A stretch of DNA of 64,000 bases from assembly GCA_028023455.1 (NCBI GenBank), contig JAQFVV010006197.1, forward strand, positions 15,311,254 through 15,375,253, written 5' to 3'. The translations under genes were made by a program, and so were the position numbers. The notes beneath the pieces are model-generated. The model made no database searches and had not been told where the DNA came from. It saw nothing but the letters and a program-made list of their open reading frames with translations. Shown piece by piece: positions 1-12,035 of this stretch (within the stretch, counting starts at the first letter, position 1; every line of letters starts with the position of its first letter). Source of the DNA: Epiperipatus broadwayi. Taxonomy: Eukaryota > Onychophora > Udeonychophora > Euonychophora > Peripatidae.

Positions 1-649
1 GGATTGATAAAGAAATGAACAGTGTTTTCATATAATAAATATGATGTAGCTAGAATTGTCTGGAAGGAAGTTGCAGTAGCAGGGTTAACATATGGTAATG
101 ATGTGTTGTGTTAGTAAAGGGGTATTACATTACATACAAAAAGTACAAAGGGAAGTAGGAAGTCATACATTAGATACAGATGTGTGAACAACAAAGTAGG
201 CAATTCAAGAAATGGGATGCTGAAGTTTTTATATGAGAAATGCAAAAGGGAAAATGAAAATGATTGGTAGGTTGCAGTTGTTGAATAATAAAAGAATAGC
301 CAAAATAGTATTTAATTGGGTTACGAGTAAAGAGCAAGCAACAACATGAGTGAGAAAGGTTATGTGGTATGCAGAGGACTTGGATAAAGAATTTATATCA
401 GTATACTTGTACAAAAGGTGAGAAGATTGTGTTAGGAGGATTGTCAAGTGTTAGAGTGCTAAGGAATGCGATAAAAGAATAGATGCATTAATAAAGAATA
501 GGGAGCTGGAGAGAAGGAGAACTAGTATGAACAGTAAAAAAAGTTTAAATATATATAGAAGTAAACGGAACATTGGGTGCGAGTTAATTTATGATAATAG
601 CAAGGAAAGTAGTTTATTGTTCAAGGCTCGAACGGGATCTTTGACAACA

Positions 650-1093
650 AGGGAGTAGAACACATAAATGGAAAAATGTGGTGATTTAGTCTGCAAATTG
701 TGTAAGGAAGGCATAGAAAACATTAGGCATCTGTTAATTGAATGTACATCACATGATCACCATTTCTTATGCTAGCACATGGGGATTTTATGCACAAGCC
801 TTCTGGCATCGATTGATTGCTCTGGTTGGCACAGGGTGGCACTACTGTATGGAGAGTTTTGTCTGTTTAATTGAATGTAAATGTTTGAAAGCAGAAAGGG
901 TACAAATAATGAAGTTATGGAAGAATAAATATGAACAAAGTGATTATGCAGAAAGTGGGTTATTGGATTTTATGCGGGGTTTGGGAAAAGATGAGGGGGA
1001 TTTAGATACGAAGACCATGGAGTTGAAAAAGATGTGGAAATGGGATGGAGCAGATTATGGGAAAACTTGGGGTGGGAATGGAAAGGAAAGATA
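650..1093 (+). pseudogene. LINE ORF2 C-terminus with CCHC motif (broken)
   Basis: Around 680-743 the frame reads CKLCKEGIENIRHLLIEC, a C-x2-C-x8-H-x4-C motif of the kind found after the reverse transcriptase in several non-LTR clades, thought to help RNA or DNA binding. The motif is followed directly by the insert at 747-866. The coding text resumes at about 880 with a Lys/Glu-rich tail (KCLKAERVQIMKLWKNKYE) and ends near 1093. I infer that this was the end of ORF2. It is not functional because the insert and stops break it. Confidence 0.65.
747..866 (+). mobile_element. Short X-family insert with 13 bp target duplication
   Basis: The insert lies inside the CCHC-coding part of LINE A and is flanked by TTAATTGAATGTA at 734-746 and 867-879. 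Its right half (about 780-860) resembles 9195-9275, and its left end resembles 6205-6236. A 13 bp duplication is typical of LINE-mediated retroposition rather than of most cut-and-paste transposons, so at least this X copy may have moved as a short retroposon. It has no coding potential. Confidence 0.6.
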
Positions 1094-1195
1094 AAGTGGC
1101 TAACAGGTTTCTCTGGTCGTAGTTGCTGAGAGATTCCTGACTCCGTTTAAGAAGTCATAGTGCCTCACATCACACCACAAAATTTAAAATGGGGG

Positions 1196-1390
1196 GTATT
1201 AGAAGTTGAAGTTAAGAGATATGACGTGGGTTAAAATGTGTTTAAAATAATAATATTATAGATTATAAATTATTGAATGAATGTATAACAATAATGTAAA
1301 ATATAAAATACATTAAGTTAAAGTTAAGTATTTAAAGAGTAATAAGAATAAAATAAAATAAGGAATAAAATTTTTTAAAAATTCAGTCAT
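1196..1390. other. AT-rich spacer between LINE copies A and B
   Basis: Simple AT-rich sequence with no recognisable gene or element. It separates the 3' tail of copy A from the 5'-truncated start of copy B. Confidence 0.5.
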
Positions 1391-1419
1391 ATAAAAAATA
1401 GGAAGAGGGAACTGATAAT

Positions 1420-2264
1420 AGCTGGAATTAAACAAAACAATTAAAAATGAAGAGCTTGATGTATTAGCAATAGTGGAAACACATCTAAGAGAAGAAAAAA
1501 AACCTATTCTGGTAAGACTTGGTATGGCAGGGTATAAATAGAAAAGTAAAAAAAAGGGTAGTGGTATAGGAGTTATGTCAAAAAAATATTTAAATACTGT
1601 TAAATGTCAAGAACATTTGTGGTTTGAGATAAGGTTAGAAAGAGAAGAATGGATGGTGACCGTAGTGTATATAGCCACTGGAGATAGTCAAACTATACTG
1701 GAGTGGAACAGTAGCATATATGAATGCTTAGTTAAGGATATACAGAGTTTCAAAGAAAAGGGGAAAAGAATAATGGTTATAGGAGATATGAATGGCCATA
1801 TTGAACAAATTGATGGTGTAAATAATAAGAATAGATAGCTTTTGAAGAGTTTTTCTCAAAGAGTGAATTTGACCATTGGAAATTTATCAAATATTTATGA
1901 GGGACAATACACATGGGCTAGAAATAATATATTCCACTCAATAGATTATGTATTAGTACAGAACGAGGGAATGAATCAAGTACGGGAAATTAAGGTGATG
2001 GATAATGAAGAGAGAGTATGTAATAGTGATCACAACTTCTTTATAATAAAAAAGGTTAGTAATGTGATGAAAAATAGTAATAAAAGTAGAAAGGATAGTG
2101 AAAGATGTGGATGGGGAGTGAATGATAAGAATAAGTTAGAAGACTATAAAATAAAAGTTGAAGAAACCATGAACGAGTTGGTTTGGGATGAGTATAAAGA
2201 TTGGTGTGGTGAAATAGAAAAAGTGCCAACTAGGGTTTTAGGTGAGAATATTCAGAAAGAATAA
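1420..2264 (+). pseudogene. LINE B apurinic-like endonuclease domain (broken)
   Basis: The order of motifs fits an exonuclease-endonuclease-phosphatase nuclease, which nicks target DNA to prime reverse transcription. LAIVETHLREE at about 1460 is the metal-binding ET motif, VIGDMNGHIE at about 1773 is the GDxN motif, SIDYVL at about 1940 is the IDYI-like motif, and NSDHNFF at about 2023 is the SDH motif. There are in-frame stops, for example near 1838. Copy C has the same domain at 20830-21283 plus 22916-23060. It is inactive but easily recognised. Confidence 0.75.
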
Positions 2265-2331
2265 AAGTAATAGGAAAGTGAGAGTTAGTAAAAGTGTAAA
2301 AGAGAGGAAAAAACCATGCAGAGAATATAAA

Positions 2332-2503
2332 TGTGCTATTATGAACAAAGAAAATGAAAAAGATGTTAATACTAAATGGGAAAAGTACTTAGAAAAAAAA
2401 AGTTGGCTAAAATAGAGTGTGCTATTATGAACAAAGAAAATGAAAAAGATGTTAATACTAAATGGGAAAAGTACTTAGAAAAAAAAAGTTGGCTAAAATA
2501 GAT
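2332..2503 (+). repeat. 86 bp direct tandem duplication inside LINE B
   Basis: The block starting TGTGCTATTATG is present twice, at 2332-2417 and 2418-2503, with no difference that I can see. Copy C has it once (about 23275). The event is specific to this copy, shifts the reading frame, and must be young relative to the element because the two halves have not diverged. Confidence 0.85.
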
Positions 2504-2814
2504 AATTATAGAGAGAGAATGAAATTGAATAGTAAATTCTTAGAAGATATTAATAAAAATGGAAGAGATGAGAGAAAAAAATTTTGGAAATAAATTAAAA
2601 GAAGGAATGTAGGGGAGACAGAATTAGTTTACTAGATGATGAGGGAATAGAGTAGCCATAGAGAAGAATTAGAAATAGTCTTAAACAAGTATATAATAGA
2701 TATAGAAAAGATGTTAGATGTGAAGAACAGGATGATAGCAAACATGCGAGCATATATTAATGGGGAATATACGATTTACAGAAAATGAACTGAATGAGGC
2801 AAGTAAGAAATTGA

Positions 2815-3303
2815 AAGGTGGAAAGACAAGAGGTTTGGATGGATAGGCAGCAGAGATGGTAATGAATTTAGGGCAGAAGGCAAAATTAAAACTATTAGCA
2901 TGTTTTAATAAGATGGCAGAGTTGAGATATTTTTCGGGTAGTTGGAGTAATGCAAAAGTAAAACTATTATTGAAAGGGAAGGGTAAGGATCATAGAAAGT
3001 TAAACATTTACAGACCAATAGCAGTAATGTCAGTGCTATATAAAGTTTTCTCATATATGGTGGCTGGAAGGGTTGCAAAATGTATGGAAGAAAATAAATA
3101 TAGTGTAGGAGATAGTTTATTTGTAGTTACACAACTTATGGATATGAGTAAGAATACAGGTCATCAGTTATATATGGTTTTTATAGATATAGAGGTGTAT
3201 GATGGAGTAAATAGAAATAGATTATGGATAAGTTTAGTAAATTTGGGAATGGATGGAGCTTTAGTGGGTATTATTAAGAAATTATATGAAAATAATTACT
3301 ATA
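2815..3303 (+). pseudogene. LINE B reverse transcriptase, N-terminal part
   Basis: The frame shows fingers and palm motifs of a non-LTR reverse transcriptase: a GLDG-like stretch near 2835, KVKLLLKGKGKDHRKL then NIYRPIAVMSVLYKVFS (about 2955-3050), and VFIDIEVYDGVNRN (about 3177-3220), where the usual EKAYD has become EVYD. The last Asp in that motif would be the first catalytic residue of the palm. The frame runs straight into E1 at 3307, and the missing part is found at 5086-5405. Confidence 0.8.
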
Positions 3304-3306
3304 TGT

Positions 3307-5085
3307 TGTAACGGGCCTCTCTCTATCACTTATATATATATATCCCTACACACATATATGTAATTATAATGTAATTACTTATTTAATGAATATCGTGTAC
3401 CTTCAAACAGATGCATAAATTCGAATAAACCATCTTATGGTGTTAATATTATTTTATTTAAATATCTGACCCTCTGGATTTTTGATAATGTAGAAATTTA
3501 TATTTCTTTTAAACAATTTGTAACATCCAATCGTATTTCTTGCCCACCATATTTATGGACATCAATTTATGATTTCACACACCAATCTTATTTTCATAAG
3601 AATTATGCTGCAAGAGAGGTAATACAATGAGGGATAATTGTTCAGCTCTACCACTAGCTAGCCTCTCAGGGTGGGTGGTTATTGAACCATGTGAAAATAT
3701 ATGAGGGACGATGATAAACCAATCTGTACTCACTCGAACTAACCATTTCTATTTCATTTAAATTTACCCCCACTTTCTCTACATTCTGCAGACAACCCAA
3801 AATAAGTAAGCAACACAGATATGTATAAGCTTGCTATTAATTCTAATATTAGACATAATTAATGAATCATAAATACCAATATTTGTACTCAAATATTTTT
3901 ATTTCATGTATAAAACACAACCATACACACACACACCATGCAGATTGACAAATGAATAAAGAAATTTATAAGACAAAAAATAATCATGTCAAATCCATTC
4001 AACTGTAGATTATTATTTTAAAATTACAAATAGAATCCATAAGTTGATCACTTTTAAATGTCTCTAGTTAATGGAATATGATAATATTGGGAGTGAAAGA
4101 AAGATATACAATAAAGTTTACATTACCTGTGTTTTTCCCCCGGGGATAATGATGAGAATATGAAAGCAATGGTAATAATTCGCTCGGCTGGTGCATAAAA
4201 ATAGGTCGCTAATTATCTGTTCATTCCAATTTATTTCCCGGCTTGGTCCTGATTGTCTTCGGATTAGGTCACAGTTGAAATATTTCAGGATAGGCTTCCT
4301 TCCAGTATCACGCTTGTTCCACCACACAGCAGCACACATCTCTTCAGGGATGGGGTTTAAAGTCCAGCATGCTTTGGCTTTTACCCCCGCATGTTCATAG
4401 CTGGTGAGTGCCTTGGCTGCTCTTCTGAAACTTTTAATATTTAATCACGCATTGAGAAATATTTTCTTCAAAGCTGTGTCATCCTAACTGTCACTTTTCT
4501 TCTGTGTTTTATACCTCGAATTTTTCTTTTTGTTCACTCTTCCCCTTTTTCTAAAAATTTCTTATTCTTCTTCTCCATTACCACGTGGTGTTGAGGTCCG
4601 GCTTCTCTTTAAACAATGCAAAAAGCTTTTAATACCTTTTTCTACTTTCAAGGTTAGAAAATTCCATTGACCACCTGTAATTTGTTTTCAACTTTTTATT
4701 TCTTTGTTTTTCTTTTTAAATTTCTTCAGATAACAATCTAGAGAGTTTTAATATTTTTTCTTCATTTAAAAACTTTTTTTTTTTTTATGTAAAATGAGCT
4801 GCATTAGCTTCCATCCTTGAAATCAAATTTATATATTTTTTTAAATTTCGTTCATTCATCCATCCACACAGCAAATATATGTACATACTCGTGTTTCAAT
4901 AAAATACAAGAGCACAAATATCCTCCCCCTTTTTCCTACATATTTATTTTAATCTTTTCCCTACCAACTTAAAACACAAAAAAACAAAATCAAATATACG
5001 TGATTAAATAATATCAGAACTATATACACATGTGTATAACAAATTTTCCTTTTGTGCAAGAGGGTTTGAATCCAACCCTGTCACA
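3307..5085 (+). mobile_element. E1: TGTAAC-ended 1.78 kb element inside LINE B
   Basis: The left end reads TGTAACGGG and the right end CCCTGTCACA, so the termini are imperfect inverted repeats that also fit TG...CA. The flanks are ATGT at 3303-3306 and 5086-5089, a 4 bp target duplication. The insertion is proven by the uninterrupted homologue at 26155-26185. Near the right end lies a perfect 6 bp hairpin, AGGGTT-TGAATCC-AACCCT (5060-5079). No coding frame is recognisable. It could be a solo LTR of a Ty3/Gypsy-like element or a non-autonomous DNA transposon with 4 bp duplications (Ginger-like); the sequence here does not decide. Confidence 0.75.
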
Positions 5086-5405
5086 ATGTATCAATTAGGG
5101 AATATAAAATCAGTTAAAGTTAAAAATGGGGTGGGACTAAGGCAAGGATGTCCTCTGTCACCTATTTTGTTTTTATTGTATTTGAGAGAAATGAAGAGAG
5201 CAATAGAAAGACTAGGAAGAGGGGTAGAGATACCATTAATAGGTGGCAAAGGAGTATATACATTCTTGGGTCTTTTATTTGCGGGTTTTTTTTTGTGTGT
5301 GCAGAAAGCAAGGAAGATATGCAAGTTATGATGAGGACATGTGCAAAGATGGGTAAAGAGATAAGGATTAAATTTAGTGAAGAAAAATCAAAAGTAATAA
5401 AATGA
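5086..5405 (+). pseudogene. LINE B reverse transcriptase, middle part
   Basis: This continues the frame broken at 3306: VKNGVGLRQGCPLSPILF (about 5121-5175) is the conserved turn before the catalytic YADD/FADD box. The FADD itself is lost: the text after TFLGLLFA reads GFFL, because T and G runs replace the two Asp codons seen in copy C (about 26353). The element stops near 5405. This copy lacks the catalytic Asp pair and cannot have been active after that change. Confidence 0.75.
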
Positions 5406-5880
5406 TAATAGTTAGAAATAATTTATTACCATTCAATACAAATAAATATAGTTATCAATAAATTTTTATCTCAAAAATAAGTTACTCTCTTAAATAAAAA
5501 ATTAAGAACTCAAAAAGCCTCAAAAATTATTTGTAGTTCAAAAGAAAACAGAGAATGAACTTGAAAAATTTCAAAAAAAATTTAAAATATCACCTCATCA
5601 TCTTCCCCAATACAAAAAAAAACTAAAGAATGCCAATATAGAATGCAAATTAAAGCCCAGATATACCAAAAAAAAATACAGAAAATATAAAGGAAATAAA
5701 AGAAGTTTAAGAAATTATTTAATGATATCAAGTTTATTTGGAAATAAGTATTTATAATACCTATCAGGAATGTAAAGAAATACAACCACATATTGGACGT
5801 AAAGGTGAGGGAAATATTTATACTGGCAAAGCAACAATATTAAAGCAATTTTATGATGAAAACTAGCATAAAGTACAAGT
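5406..5880. other. AT-rich spacer
   Basis: A-rich sequence with short poly(A) runs. I see no gene, no clear element end and no repeat unit in it. Confidence 0.4.
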
Positions 5881-6428
5881 TTAATAAGAATACCAAACTC
5901 TCCATATAGTAGTGCCACTAAGTGCAAGCCTTTATAATCATCAACGTATGCAGAAATCCCTATCTAGTGCTTACTCATCCAACATCCCCAGATTAGTTTC
6001 TAGCTTGAGGTTTACACATCAGTGAGGATTCTTGGACTTTGCTTAACTATAAAACTAGGAGCCCAAGATGAAAACATCATAAGGTTTCCAACCGAAGCTT
6101 ATTTGTTTACATAGTTATATAGATCTGAAATCAGTTCAGCATCTATACCTTTTGGTGTTTTTGGTCACCATTATCCTAATTGCTGGATAGATATAAAACC
6201 ATCAAAACATCACATAATCACCATTTCATATGCTTACACAGGCTGTTAATAAGAGTACCAAACTCTCCATACAGTAGTGCCATTAAGTGCAAGCCTTTGT
6301 GGTCAATAGATGCCCATAGGATAATGGTGACTGGTTTTTAAAAAACCCAAATGTATAGATGCTGAACTGAGTTCAGATCTATACCCAAATGTATAGATGC
6401 TGAACTGAGTTCAGATCTACATGCCTAT
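5880..6428 (-). repeat. X repeat cluster, with inverted and duplicated parts
   Basis: The minus strand carries the X repeat. The piece AATAAGARTACCAAACTCTC occurs at about 5885 and again about 6247, roughly 360 bp apart. At 6305-6420 the orientation turns over: ATAGGATAATGGTGA here is the inverse of text near 6168. A 38-40 bp stretch containing TAGATGCTGAACTGAG is repeated in tandem (6353-6420). The same X sequence flanks E2 and E4. No protein is recognisable. Around 6100-6140 this copy is uninterrupted and shows the empty insertion site used by E4 elsewhere. Confidence 0.55.
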
Positions 6429-8991
6429 TGTAACGGTCAGAAAATGTGTGACTCGTAAACATAGTGCAGAATTCGACCACCATACAGAACAGCAGCACCA
6501 TCGAGTAGCGAAGCCACCCGTGGTACTGAGTTCGAACATAGTTTATCGGTTCCACAATACAATCCACGAAACAACGCATCTGATGCGACATTAGTAAATA
6601 TTTCCTTAGGCACGGTGGTCAGGGATATGCAAGGGACTCATGATTTTATTCTCGAGTTAGCCAATAATCAAATTAATATTAATTAAACATTCATATTTAC
6701 ATAATCGAGGAAATATTATATAGAATGGGTATCGAATAAATGAAACGTAACTGCAGACATATAGTTTAAAATTATTTATTAATACATTTTAATAAAATCA
6801 TTTACTAATAAGATTTTAGGGATTCAAAGCTTCGGTAGCGGAATTTGCGACATGCTTATATTTTAAAGAATACATTTATTTATTTAGACATTATTTTATA
6901 TTGAGGATTTCAGTAGCGGTATTTCCGATACTGAAATGTTTACAAAAGGGATTCACTTATTTGTTTGCATAATCTAGCTACCTAAAATTCTCGAGTGAGT
7001 ATTTCTAATGCAGGCCTGGAGGGATTTATACCTTTGCAATGCAAGAGTCTAAAGTAAGATTTAAGAGTAGTGGCAGACATATATTTATTTAATTAAACTA
7101 TTTATTTTATGACTAAGGGCAAACATTTATTTGAGAGATAATGCAGAGGCGGAGTGATATGTTTAGAATAATAAAACTAAGTAAAGGAACACGTGGTACG
7201 CTTTAGAAAGGCGATATGGAATGGCAGTATATCGAAACTGCAATGCCGTGAATGAGTTTATAAGGATGTCGGGCTGGTCTCTGCCATCGGCCTGACGAAG
7301 TAAGGCGTCACATAAGCATAACCAGGGACAAGCGGTCCGTGTCGCAGTTTTGCCGGCTGGCTGCATGACATTGTCAAGTCCTACGGGAGCACCCATTATG
7401 CCCGCTTGTGTAGGACGACTGGGGTTAATTTCAACCCTGAAGAATCCGGAAATTTCACGGCGGAATGGGTCATCGCATCTCTAAAACGTAACACATGTAT
7501 ACTGTATAAACAGTTATGATGAGATTTAAATAGATTTCTGACTTGGCCCTACATTACCAACATTTACTCAAGAACTCTGGCGACTCTCAAAGAAATGGGA
7601 CTTTCTAAAATTATTCATTAAATTCAATAAATACAAAATATATATAAGCTGGGAGTTATTACAACTAATATGCCAGCCATTTGCGAAGTAGTAGACCCCT
7701 GCATTACAATAAATGATGCATTGAATGCGTGTCCATTTATATGAAAGTTTAGTTATTTAGGAAAGTACATATTAATGAAAATGTGACATGCATTCACTAT
7801 TTCATACGATCATAGATTTAAACTTTGAAATTTGAGACGATTATGAGCATGCAATAAGTAAATAATAACTATAGATAGAATGTAGATTTGAGAAATACGC
7901 ACCCAAGAAAGACAGAGTGAGGTAAGCTAGATTATTAGAGAAATTTACATATTAAATTAATTATTCAGTTTTAGTTATACATATGGTAGTTTTACATTTT
8001 ATAATTTAGATAAGTAGTATGAAGAAAAGCTATAGCATATTATTAGAGTACTCTAGAGTTTGAACACAGACAGGTACCTGTTTTATAAGAAGTTTTCTGA
8101 TTCCATTAATTTAGCAGCAAAAAGTTCACGAGTGGCAAGTCTTTCTTGTATGTAGATATTCATTTAATTTCATGGCAGCAGCAGCTTTCTCATTCATTTC
8201 AGGCAGCAGATCTTCATGGTGAATTTATGACGGGCAATGGAAGGTTCAGCATCCGATAGGCCATCTCCCGATGGAGAATAATCTAGGTGCTTTACTCGGT
8301 CATACCTTGGCAGGAACAAATTATTTTATATTTTGGAGACTCTCAGTGATCGAGAGCAAAGCTAAAGTTTAAGTGAATGTCTCCAGCAAGTCTAAGATGG
8401 CCTCTTTTTTTATCTTGATCTTTCACATTTTTGTTAAGATATTTTTAGGTTCTATTTAATCTGCCCTGAGGATAATCAATGCATTTAGTTGGTTTTTTTA
8501 ATTAAAGAAAGCTGCCGTTCTATTGTTTACATTTTACATTTACTAATTATTTTTGGGGAATTTTTCTTTAATTAATCTATTATCTATCACTGACTGATGC
8601 TTTTAAATTTCAAAAACAAAAAGGCAACATAAGATTATTTTAACTTTTAATTAAATATTACATCAGATATTTTTAGAATTATTATTAAATGAAATTTAAA
8701 CAAAGCAATAAATACGAACTTTATAATCCAAAATAAATGATTAAAATTATACAAAATTATATAACTAAAAGAAATCTAAATTATATTATTTTATCCCTAT
8801 TTATTGCGTTTAATTTGAGATCGAAATGTGTGCGTGTTTATGCTGAATTCTACATATATTTATACATTTTTAATATTGTTACACACACAATTCGATATCA
8901 AAAAGTTTAAATTTGGGCGGGATAGACCGGTCAGTGAGAGACGACAGAAAAAGGTGAAACTTAAGATTCGAATACGAATCTTACTGTTTCA
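6429..8991 (+). mobile_element. E2: TGTAAC-ended 2.56 kb element
   Basis: The element starts TGTAACGGTCAG and ends CTTACTGTTTCA, a 12 bp imperfect inverted pair. It is flanked by CTAT at 6425-6428 and 8992-8995. A hairpin with AAGATTCG and CGAATCTT arms lies at 8963-8982, eight or nine bases from the end. E3 (12710-15121) is a diverged copy in the same orientation: starts, ends and the subterminal hairpin region correspond. There is a less AT-rich segment near 8110-8300. No coding frame is convincing. Confidence 0.7.
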
Positions 8992-9342
8992 CTATATAAG
9001 CGAATGAGATTGGAAACATTGTTTTCATCTTAGATTCCTAGCTTTATAGTTAACCAAATAGATAAAAACTGCTGCTGGAGAATTGCATTGGATCCTAAGA
9101 TCTAGTACAGTGCTCTCAAATCCTAGGTTCCTCACTGATGAAAGCCACAAGCTAGAAACTAGTCTGGGGATGTTGGATGAGTATGAACTTGATAGGGATT
9201 TTATGCACAAACTTCCTGCATCCATTTACTACAAAGGCTTGTATTTGGTGGCACTACTGTATGGAGAGTTTGGTACTCTTATTAACAGCTTGCATAAACA
9301 TATTAAATGGTAATTGTGATGTTTTAATGGTTTTATACTGTA
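8992..9342 (+). repeat. X repeat, right part, downstream of E2
   Basis: This matches the reverse complement of 5880-6110: shared text includes GGGGATGTTGGATGAGTA and GGCACTACTRTATGGAGAG. It continues the X copy whose left part is 6305-6428, so E2 split one X unit. It ends where another TGTAACGG start appears at 9343. It has no coding potential that I can defend. Confidence 0.55.
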
Positions 9343-11935
9343 ACGGTAAAAAGTAGAGCTGCTTTACCCTAATCTAGAGATGCAGGTAGAGGGGGTTCGA
9401 ACCTCACCTACTCCTCCAGATTGCTACGAAGCAACTAACTCCCCAAACCTCACTAGAATTTATTCTTTATGTATGCCTGGTGGTCGGGGAAGATAAGACC
9501 ACAAAATGAATTTTAACAAGTAGATATATATAATGACCAGATTTATATATGTGTGTCACACAAAGAAAAACAAAGAATACTACAGAAAAAAGAAACTTTT
9601 ATTAGTTATGCTAGCAAAATTCTACAAAGTTGCACTGATTGAGCTGCAGGCTATTACCCTACAACCATATACAGATATATATGAAAAATCCCTTCTCTTG
9701 TAATGATAATGATAGATAAAAATTTATGTTATAATTTAAAAAAAAAAAAATATTTCCAGCCAATGGACGCGTTACATAAAATTCAAGAGAGAGACATAAT
9801 TCATTAACTCTATGGATAGAGCACATAGTAATAAATAAATGGTTAAACCCAACAAAACACTTTTTGGACATATTTAATCACAGCCCTACACTAAAAATTA
9901 AAAAAAATGAAATAGTGACCCCAGCAGAAATTTCCAGTTATGATTAAAAGAGAAAGTTTTGTGTCCTAAGGTGATAGCATATTATGGGCTGCGAGTCTTG
10001 AGACATAGCAGCAACCAAGAGGCCAATACAAGACCGGATAGCACTCCGTCTCTAAACTGGGTTAGAGAAATATGGAATCCGTTCGCTTACTGCATGAACC
10101 GGATTCAGATAGTAGTTTTTTTGCTTATGTTCAGTTACGTACATTGAAATATCTGAAATAGATATCAGATCCAGAATTTTCTATTTATTTTCATGAAGAT
10201 CAATATGCAAGTATATTAGCCTAAGCAGACTTGGTAAAAGAGAAACCCTGAATACATGCTGAGACGTCACATATCATCCAGTACACAATACAATACAACA
10301 TAAATACAGTCAAACAATCTTTAAATTTAAAAATAAACCCTTTTGCAAAAACATATATATATAAAACACTATGAAAGCTCAACCACCACTGAAAAATCCG
10401 CAGATAAGTAATAGTGATTTTCTCTTTTATAAAATTTAGATCACCAACACAAACGGGCAGATATTTTACTGATTTAGTTGAAGTTTAACCTATCTATCCA
10501 GAGAGCCAAACGGTATTTATAAAACTTTAATATATACATTTTGTCAAATGTACATTCTCTTATTACAAAAGAATAAGTGTGAACATTTATTTTATTTCAC
10601 GCTCTTTAAAATAGAATTTTTAAATTCATAACCCTTCACTGACTAAAAAAAAAACATTGATCGGGATTTTCTTTTTCTTATATATATCAAAAAAAAAAAA
10701 GCTAAATTAAAAATCTTGGAAGTTTTATAATAGAATCTTTTATAGTTAGTTATTAACAGAATCTTTAGCAATTAAATATTAATTATAAGAATGGGATTTG
10801 CACTTTCTGCAATGTGCTTTCTTTTCTTTCTAAATAAAATATCTATATAAAATAAATCCTTAATTACAGGTGCATAATGGCGGAAAGTTAAATGACACAT
10901 TTTCAATTAAATTAATAAGAACTATTGCCACCATTATATGTAATAAACCACTACCCATTACAATATTTTTAAAAAGAGAAAAGAAAGCAATTAATAAAAT
11001 ATAATTTTACAAGACGCAAACATATAACATATATATAAATAGAATAACAAAGCAGATATTTAAATTTACATTGAGGAAATATAAAACATATTTCAAATCA
11101 TGGAATAATTACTGGTAACTAGAAGGTTGGTGTAAAAATGGAAACCGTTAATGTTGCATGGCAGTCCTTTTTGAGTCTTGATGTCTATTTCACATTCTCC
11201 AATTGAAAGAATTAATTAAATCAGGTAGGCATTTGTCATGAACGTAGGGCAGGCATTGTAATTCTCTGGCTGGTTCACCTGGCTACAACTCCGGTCCCAG
11301 GAACGGGCAGGAGAGTAAAGGCAAAGAAGATTACTCTCGCATTGTTGTAAACACATTTTGTGATTGACATATATGCTGAACAGAAAGAAAAGATTGTGGT
11401 TTGAAGAAAATACAGCAAACTTTTTCAGATAAATTATCTTGTAAATTTGTCAGCCAACTTCTTTCCGAAAATTCTGAATAAAAATCTCTTCTTCAGCAAG
11501 ACTACAGTAAGCATAAGACCCAGAACAAAAGAAAAATTCTTTATTTATACCCATTTTCAATTCTATTTTTAATTAAACTACTAGTTAGTAGCCCATTGTT
11601 TTTAAATTTTTCACTGTTATCTATTTTTCTTTCAATTAAAATGTTTCATAAATTAATTGCATTCTTTAATGAATTTTGTTTAATTACGACAATTTGTCTT
11701 ATATATTTCTGCCAATTTTAAAAAATAGTTACAAATAAAAATTTAAATTTTGTATATTTTATTTCATTGATTTCTTTTTTTAAACACTTTCCTTCTTTAA
11801 CTTATGTAATTATTTATGCAGATGATAATTTATTTTAAGAAAAGAACATACATTCACTGTGGTTGGACTTAGGGTCTTAGCTGATCCACAGTTAATGATG
11901 AAGCCAGCCTATATATATAATTGTCTATACATATA
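9343..11935 (+). mobile_element. Probable further TGTAAC element, right end not resolved
   Basis: At 9343 the X text stops and TGTAACGGTAAAAAG begins, the same start as E1 and E2. X-like text resumes near 11945. The block between is about 2.6 kb, with a GC-richer segment at 11140-11340, as in E2 and E3. I could not find a matching ...GTTACA end or a convincing 4 bp duplication. The first 80 bp look tRNA-like: GTAGAGCTGCTTTACC then, some 35 bp on, GGTTCGAAC, resembling pol III A and B boxes. A tRNA-derived SINE at 9343-9540 is an alternative. Confidence 0.35.
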
Positions 11936-11939
11936 TATG

Positions 11940-12035
11940 CACAGCTTCACTGCCTATCCTGCCCATAGGATAATGGTGATGGTGGTTTTTGAAAAAACAA
12001 AATATATAGATGCTGAACAGAATTCAGATCTATAT
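11940..12035 (+). repeat. X repeat, left part, upstream of E4
   Basis: CCCATAGGATAATGGTGA and TAGATGCTGAAC match 6305-6370. The X text stops at GATCTATAT where E4 starts and resumes after E4 at 16511. This shows an X copy opened by the E4 insertion. Confidence 0.55.

Larger units (their letters stand above)
1..1195 (+). mobile_element. LINE copy A, 3' half (non-LTR retrotransposon)
   Basis: This is the part of a LINE downstream of the reverse transcriptase core, up to its 3' end. It aligns by eye with 26620-27925 of copy C: both carry the same text around the thumb region, the C-terminal Cys-His motif and a tail rich in CATCACA units. The window edge cuts off the 5' part. The reading frame is broken many times, so it is a dead copy. 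The X-related insert at 747-866 interrupts it. LINE copy B begins about 200 bp downstream in the same orientation. Confidence 0.75.
1391..5405 (+). mobile_element. LINE copy B, 5'-truncated, split by E1
   Basis: This copy belongs to the same LINE family as C. It starts near the beginning of the endonuclease (compare 1421 onward with 20850 onward) and lacks ORF1. It runs through endonuclease and reverse transcriptase and stops abruptly near 5405, just after the catalytic region, so the 3' end is missing too. The TGTAAC element E1 (3307-5085) lies inside the reverse transcriptase; removing it and one ATGT duplication restores alignment with copy C at 26155-26185. A perfect-looking 86 bp duplication sits at 2332-2503. 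Confidence 0.8.

Noticed and set aside
6353-6420. Regulatory tandem operator
   Set aside because: The 38-40 bp duplication lies inside the dispersed X repeat, and no neighbouring gene could be regulated by it.
9343-9540. Intact tRNA gene
   Set aside because: A-box-like and B-box-like motifs are present but the acceptor stem and anticodon arm cannot be folded; at most a tRNA-derived repeat.
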